Of a stretch of DNA of 32,043 bases, positions 25,072-32,043 are shown piece after piece. The notes under the pieces were generated by a model that worked only from the letters and a program-made list of their open reading frames with translations, did no database searches and was not told the origin of the DNA. This stretch comes from Planctomycetaceae bacterium (GTDB lineage Bacteria > Planctomycetota > Planctomycetia > Planctomycetales > Planctomycetaceae). Each line of letters begins with the position of its first letter. Within the stretch, counting starts at the first letter, position 1. The translations under genes were made by a program, and so were the position numbers. The stretch covers positions 1 through 32,043 of the forward strand of contig JAQWSQ010000213.1 in NCBI GenBank assembly GCA_029243145.1, read 5' to 3'.

Positions 25072-26625
25072 ATGGTCAAGATTCTTCTCTCTGCAGCATT
25101 TGTGCTGATTGTTGTCTTACGTTGCTCAGTATTGTCTGCACAGCACGACAATTCTCGCGACGCGGTTCGGCACATCTCCGATGAAAAATACGGTCAGATC
25201 GCAAAAACATTGAAAGGCAAGAAACCATATGGCGGTCAAGCTGAAATTACTTACGTTGAAATGTTGAGTCTCCTGAAACAAAACGAAACGAAACCTGCAT
25301 TCGACAAAGCTTTAGAAGCCATTGAACTTGGTTTACCCTTTGAGCGACTGCTCGTCGGGCCTCGTGAAGAACTTTCGAAACTGCATCAATTTCCGCGCTT
25401 TCAGAAATGGAAATCGGAGTTGAAACCCTCGAAAATGATTCATGGGCCGATGCTCGGAAAAGTGACCGGCTCTTCGGCTTCATTTTGGGTGCGGACTGAC
25501 GGTGAGGTCAAAGTTCGCTTGACTGTCGGAGAGGGTACGGCCGTTTCCGATGAGCAGATGACTCGTCAAGAGACTGACTTTACAGCCGTCTTACAAGTGG
25601 ACGGTTTGCTCCCGGAAACCTCCTATCACTATCGGTTGTTGATTGACGGTGATTCGGTCGCGGAAGGGCACTTCAAAACATTTGCCAAATCAGGAACAGG
25701 GAGTCAGTTTTCCGTCGGATTTGGTGGCGGAGCCGGGTATGTCGTGGAATGGGAGCGGATGTGGGACACAATACTGAAAGTCCAGCCGAACGCCTTTCTG
25801 ATGATGGGCGATAATGTCTACATCGATCAGCCCGAAAGCCAACTGACACAGAAGTACTGTTACTATCGCCGACAATCGCGACCGGAATGGAAGCGATTCG
25901 TTTCTAATACTCCCATTTATTCGATTTGGGACGATCATGATTTTGGGACCAACGACTGCGTACCCGGCCCGAAGATCGGCAAGCCCGCCTGGAAGCCCAA
26001 AGTCTGGGAGACCTTCACCCAAAATTGGGTGAACCCCGCGTATGGCGGTGGAAAAGACCAACCTGGATGTTGGTACGAATTTCACATGGGTGATGTCCAC
26101 TTCATCATGCTTGATGGTCGTTATTACCGGGATCTGAAGGGCGGGACGATGCTCGGCCCTGTCCAAAAGAAATGGGTTTTGGAGACTCTCAAGAAGTCTC
26201 AGGCGACGTTTAAGGTACTCGCTTCTCCGGTCCCGTTTACCTCTGGTGTTAAACCGGGCAGTCGCGATCCCTGGGACGGGTATCCCGCCGAACGGGAAGA
26301 GATCTTCTCGTTCATTGAATCCAATAAAATCGAAGGTGTTTTTTTGATTGCAGCAGACCGGCATCGGACCGATTTGCGAGTCAACACGCGACCGAACGGT
26401 TATGATTTGTACGAATTGGAAAGCTCTCGTTTGACCAACCATCACACGCACGGCGTGGTAAAAACGGAAGGGATGGTGTGGGGCTACAACGAGAAGTGTT
26501 CGTTTGCCTTTATGAAGTTTGATACGACAACAGATGATCCCCAAGTCGAGTTTCAATGCATTACGATTGATGGCGAAATTAAAGAATCATCTGTTCTGAA
26601 ACGCAGTCAACTGACGTTTGACTGA
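25072..26625 (+). CDS. Secreted PhoD-like metallophosphatase
   Basis: A 517-residue exported protein. From the ATG at 25072 a signal peptide (MVKILLSAAFVLIVVL) leads to a helical N-terminal region of about 90 residues. A fibronectin-like domain then follows (about 125-205), and last the PhoD-type metallophosphatase domain. Metal-binding motifs include MMGDNVYID (246-252 region), IWDDHDFGTND (Asp287, Asp288, His289, Asp290) and MLDGRYYRD. The usual first Cys-containing block is replaced by GFGGGAGYV, so the active site differs somewhat from Bacillus PhoD. The family hydrolyses phosphodi- or monoesters outside the cell. The same frame stays open far upstream inside the DUF1501 gene, but only 25072 gives a signal peptide. 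It lies 31 bases after DUF1501. Confidence 0.87.
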   Translation: MVKILLSAAFVLIVVLRCSVLSAQHDNSRDAVRHISDEKYGQIAKTLKGKKPYGGQAEITYVEMLSLLKQNETKPAFDKALEAIELGLPFERLLVGPREELSKLHQFPRFQKWKSELKPSKMIHGPMLGKVTGSSASFWVRTDGEVKVRLTVGEGTAVSDEQMTRQETDFTAVLQVDGLLPETSYHYRLLIDGDSVAEGHFKTFAKSGTGSQFSVGFGGGAGYVVEWERMWDTILKVQPNAFLMMGDNVYIDQPESQLTQKYCYYRRQSRPEWKRFVSNTPIYSIWDDHDFGTNDCVPGPKIGKPAWKPKVWETFTQNWVNPAYGGGKDQPGCWYEFHMGDVHFIMLDGRYYRDLKGGTMLGPVQKKWVLETLKKSQATFKVLASPVPFTSGVKPGSRDPWDGYPAEREEIFSFIESNKIEGVFLIAADRHRTDLRVNTRPNGYDLYELESSRLTNHHTHGVVKTEGMVWGYNEKCSFAFMKFDTTTDDPQVEFQCITIDGEIKESSVLKRSQLTFD

Positions 26626-26682
26626 AATGTCTCATGTTGAGTACAACCGCGAATTTATCCAACACATTCGGCTCACTCACGT

Positions 26683-26688
26683 TATAAT
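26683..26688 (+). promoter_or_regulatory. Possible -10 element for the helicase gene
   Basis: A perfect TATAAT, 54 bases before the helicase ATG, in the short gap after the PhoD-like gene. No good -35 hexamer is found at the usual spacing, so the promoter call is tentative. Confidence 0.35.
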
Positions 26689-26742
26689 GTGAATACATAG
26701 GATAGTGCATTCACAGGCTCTCTTGATAGCGAGACGAAACGG

Positions 26743-31200
<4,458 letters not shown>

Positions 31201-31238
31201 ATGTGGGCAAAGAATTAGATTTGTTCTTCGTATGGAAC

Positions 31239-31646
31239 TCACGAATTGATGTAATATAAATTGTCTTTTTTAACGAGATATTTGGATTCAACCAATTCCC
31301 GAAACCACTCATAGACACGATCCGCGATGTGTTTATCTGGGCCATTGTTGTCGAACTGTCCTGCCATCATAAAGACAAAAATACGCCAATCATCAAATCC
31401 GTCCGCACGGCCAGTTTTAGAGTAGTCATAGTCTATGTAGAGATCGCCAATTTTGATCTCTAATCCATATCCGTGAGGCATAAAAATCTCAGCGAACGGT
31501 GCTGAATTGTAGGCATCTCGGATATTGCAATAACTCTCTGCCCAATCCATTGCGGTAATATCTTCGGGGATATTTAGCTTCGCATTGACTATAGACTTAG
31601 CTTGGCGTTGATCGGTGATAAAAGCTTTAAGAATCGAGAGGTTCAT
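31239..31646 (-). CDS. Small DUF6896-like protein
   Basis: A 135-residue acidic cytoplasmic protein. Its central part, HGYGLEIKIGDLYIDYDYSK followed by GRADGFDDWRIFVFM, recalls the DUF6896 pattern of HGxG, an IDFDF strand, GxxDGFDAWRL and aromatic strands; this is from memory. The function is unknown; some such small proteins are immunity- or defence-associated, but no toxin gene is next to it. The gene is clearly more AT-rich than the helicase and lies just before an IS-like element, so recent acquisition is possible. No strong ribosome site precedes the ATG at 31646, but a 16-bp palindrome does. It converges on lhr with a 38-base gap. Confidence 0.7.
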   Translation of the reverse strand: MNLSILKAFITDQRQAKSIVNAKLNIPEDITAMDWAESYCNIRDAYNSAPFAEIFMPHGYGLEIKIGDLYIDYDYSKTGRADGFDDWRIFVFMMAGQFDNNGPDKHIADRVYEWFRELVESKYLVKKDNLYYINS

Positions 31647-31660
31647 GTCTTTGATAGAGG

Positions 31661-31676
31661 GAGTTTCAGGAAACTC
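31661..31676. promoter_or_regulatory. 16-bp palindrome upstream of the DUF6896-like gene
   Basis: GAGTTTC and GAAACTC flank AG, a perfect 7-bp inverted repeat 14 bases before the ATG at 31646. It could be an operator or a leader hairpin that hides the ribosome site. Confidence 0.4.
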
Positions 31677-31834
31677 GAAGCAGGCCCAGAAACGAAAGTT
31701 GGGTGAATGTGCCGTAATTTAGTAATCCAAGTGTAGCAAACCAATATTGTGGTTTACGATTCCTATCACTCTCGATTTCCAATTTGTGAAGATTAAGCCC
31801 GTCAGCAGATGGGACTCGTCTCAGAGAACAGTTA

Positions 31835-31866
31835 TTTCCTGATTTCCTGATTACCTAATTACCTAA
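31835..31866. repeat. Four 8-bp tandem units
   Basis: Two copies of TTTCCTGA are followed directly by two copies of TTACCTAA, which differ at two positions, giving a 32-bp block with 8-bp periodicity. It may be a simple-sequence expansion or a set of binding sites near the IS left end. Confidence 0.55.
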
Positions 31867-31964
31867 GTCATCACCATCAGGTTAGTGCGTCTATGATCGA
31901 CTTGCGGTAGACCAACAATGGCGGAGAACAAATGGAACCTTTATCATCCATTTGGAGGAAACCT

Positions 31965-32043
31965 ATGTCAAACAATTCTGCCAACCATTCCCACTCATCC
32001 GAGAAGCCAAAACGCCCCAGACGCACCTTCTCTGACGAGTTCA
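31965..32043 (+). CDS. Probable IS3-family OrfA transposase, partial (cut by window end)
   Basis: The first 26 codons of a plus-strand gene: a hydrophilic leader followed by KRPRRTFSDEF. The pattern basic-basic-x-(Y/F)-(S/T)-x-E-F is how IS3-family OrfA helix-turn-helix proteins begin (for example RRTFSPEFK), so a transposase is the best reading; it is not proven by this short stretch. GGAGG at 31954-31958 lies 6 bases before the ATG, one of the strongest ribosome sites in the window. In the family OrfA overlaps OrfB, joined by -1 frameshifting, but both lie outside. Confidence 0.6.
   Translation, partial: MSNNSANHSHSSEKPKRPRRTFSDEF

Larger units (their letters stand above)
31647..31964. other. 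Noncoding stretch with palindromes and short repeats, near an IS boundary
   Basis: About 320 bases between the DUF6896-like start and the IS3-like ATG. It contains a 16-bp palindrome (31661-31676), a 6-bp inverted repeat AAACCA/TGGTTT (31738-31743 and 31750-31755), a tandem 8-bp repeat (31835-31866) and a Shine-Dalgarno (31954-31958). The left end of the IS is expected in the last 100 bases but could not be fixed, since the other end is outside the window. Confidence 0.4.

Noticed and set aside
25690..26556. A 288-residue minus-strand open frame opposite the PhoD-like gene
   Set aside because: It lies wholly inside a gene with clear metal-binding motifs on the other strand and shows no domain of its own.

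Overview
The window looks like chromosomal DNA from a planctomycete, probably of the Planctomycetales. The evidence is the gene content: a twin-arginine DUF1501 protein, a secreted formylglycine-type sulfatase, a twin-arginine Gfo/Idh/MocA oxidoreductase, a ceramidase-like protein with a C-terminal LamG domain, a PhoD-like phosphatase, an SGNH hydrolase, an ExbB/ExbD pair and many secreted proteins of unknown function. Many genes lack a strong Shine-Dalgarno sequence and several use GTG or TTG starts. The assignment rests on protein families recalled from memory, with no database search. No rRNA, tRNA or CRISPR array was seen.

Layout. (1) 1-2328, minus strand: a membrane-anchored protein of unknown function, exbB, exbD (ATGA overlap) and the start of a zinc-ribbon protein, forming a proton-driven energy-transduction cluster. 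(2) 2480-5243: an unknown protein with a strongly patterned Trp/His/Arg motif, divergent from a polytopic membrane protein. (3) 12297-5299, minus strand: a mostly closely spaced run comprising a secreted unknown protein, a flavin-reductase-like protein, a cation/proton antiporter with a nucleotide-binding domain, a class V aminotransferase, a Bcs1-like AAA+ ATPase and a CorA-family channel. The CorA gene is split by a frameshift at an eight-base homopolymer. (4) 12642-16798, plus strand: an MDR-family reductase, a sulfatase and a membrane-anchored TAXI-type binding protein. (5) 16812-23404, minus strand: a Gfo/Idh/MocA oxidoreductase with a 20-bp palindrome before its start, two coupled paired-CBS proteins, an SGNH hydrolase and the ceramidase-like/LamG protein. 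(6) 23625-26625, plus strand: DUF1501 and PhoD-like genes. (7) 26743-31200: a full-length Lhr-type helicase. (8) 31239 to the end: a small AT-rich DUF6896-like gene, a noncoding stretch with short repeats, and the first codons of what looks like an IS3-family OrfA transposase, cut by the window edge.

How the genes work together. The ExbB/ExbD cluster would convert proton-motive force into work at the cell envelope, with the anchored protein as a possible TonB-like partner. The antiporter and CorA protein point to cation homeostasis in the long minus-strand run. The secreted sulfatase, oxidoreductase, ceramidase-like, DUF1501 and PhoD proteins fit degradation of sulfated or phosphorylated polymers outside the cytoplasm, but no single pathway can be read from the order. 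No clear new defence or mobile system was found. The strongest leads are the homopolymer frameshift in the CorA-like gene, the conserved-motif protein at 2480-3421, the doubly anchored TAXI protein with no TRAP permease beside it, and the palindromes at 18225-18244 and 31661-31676.
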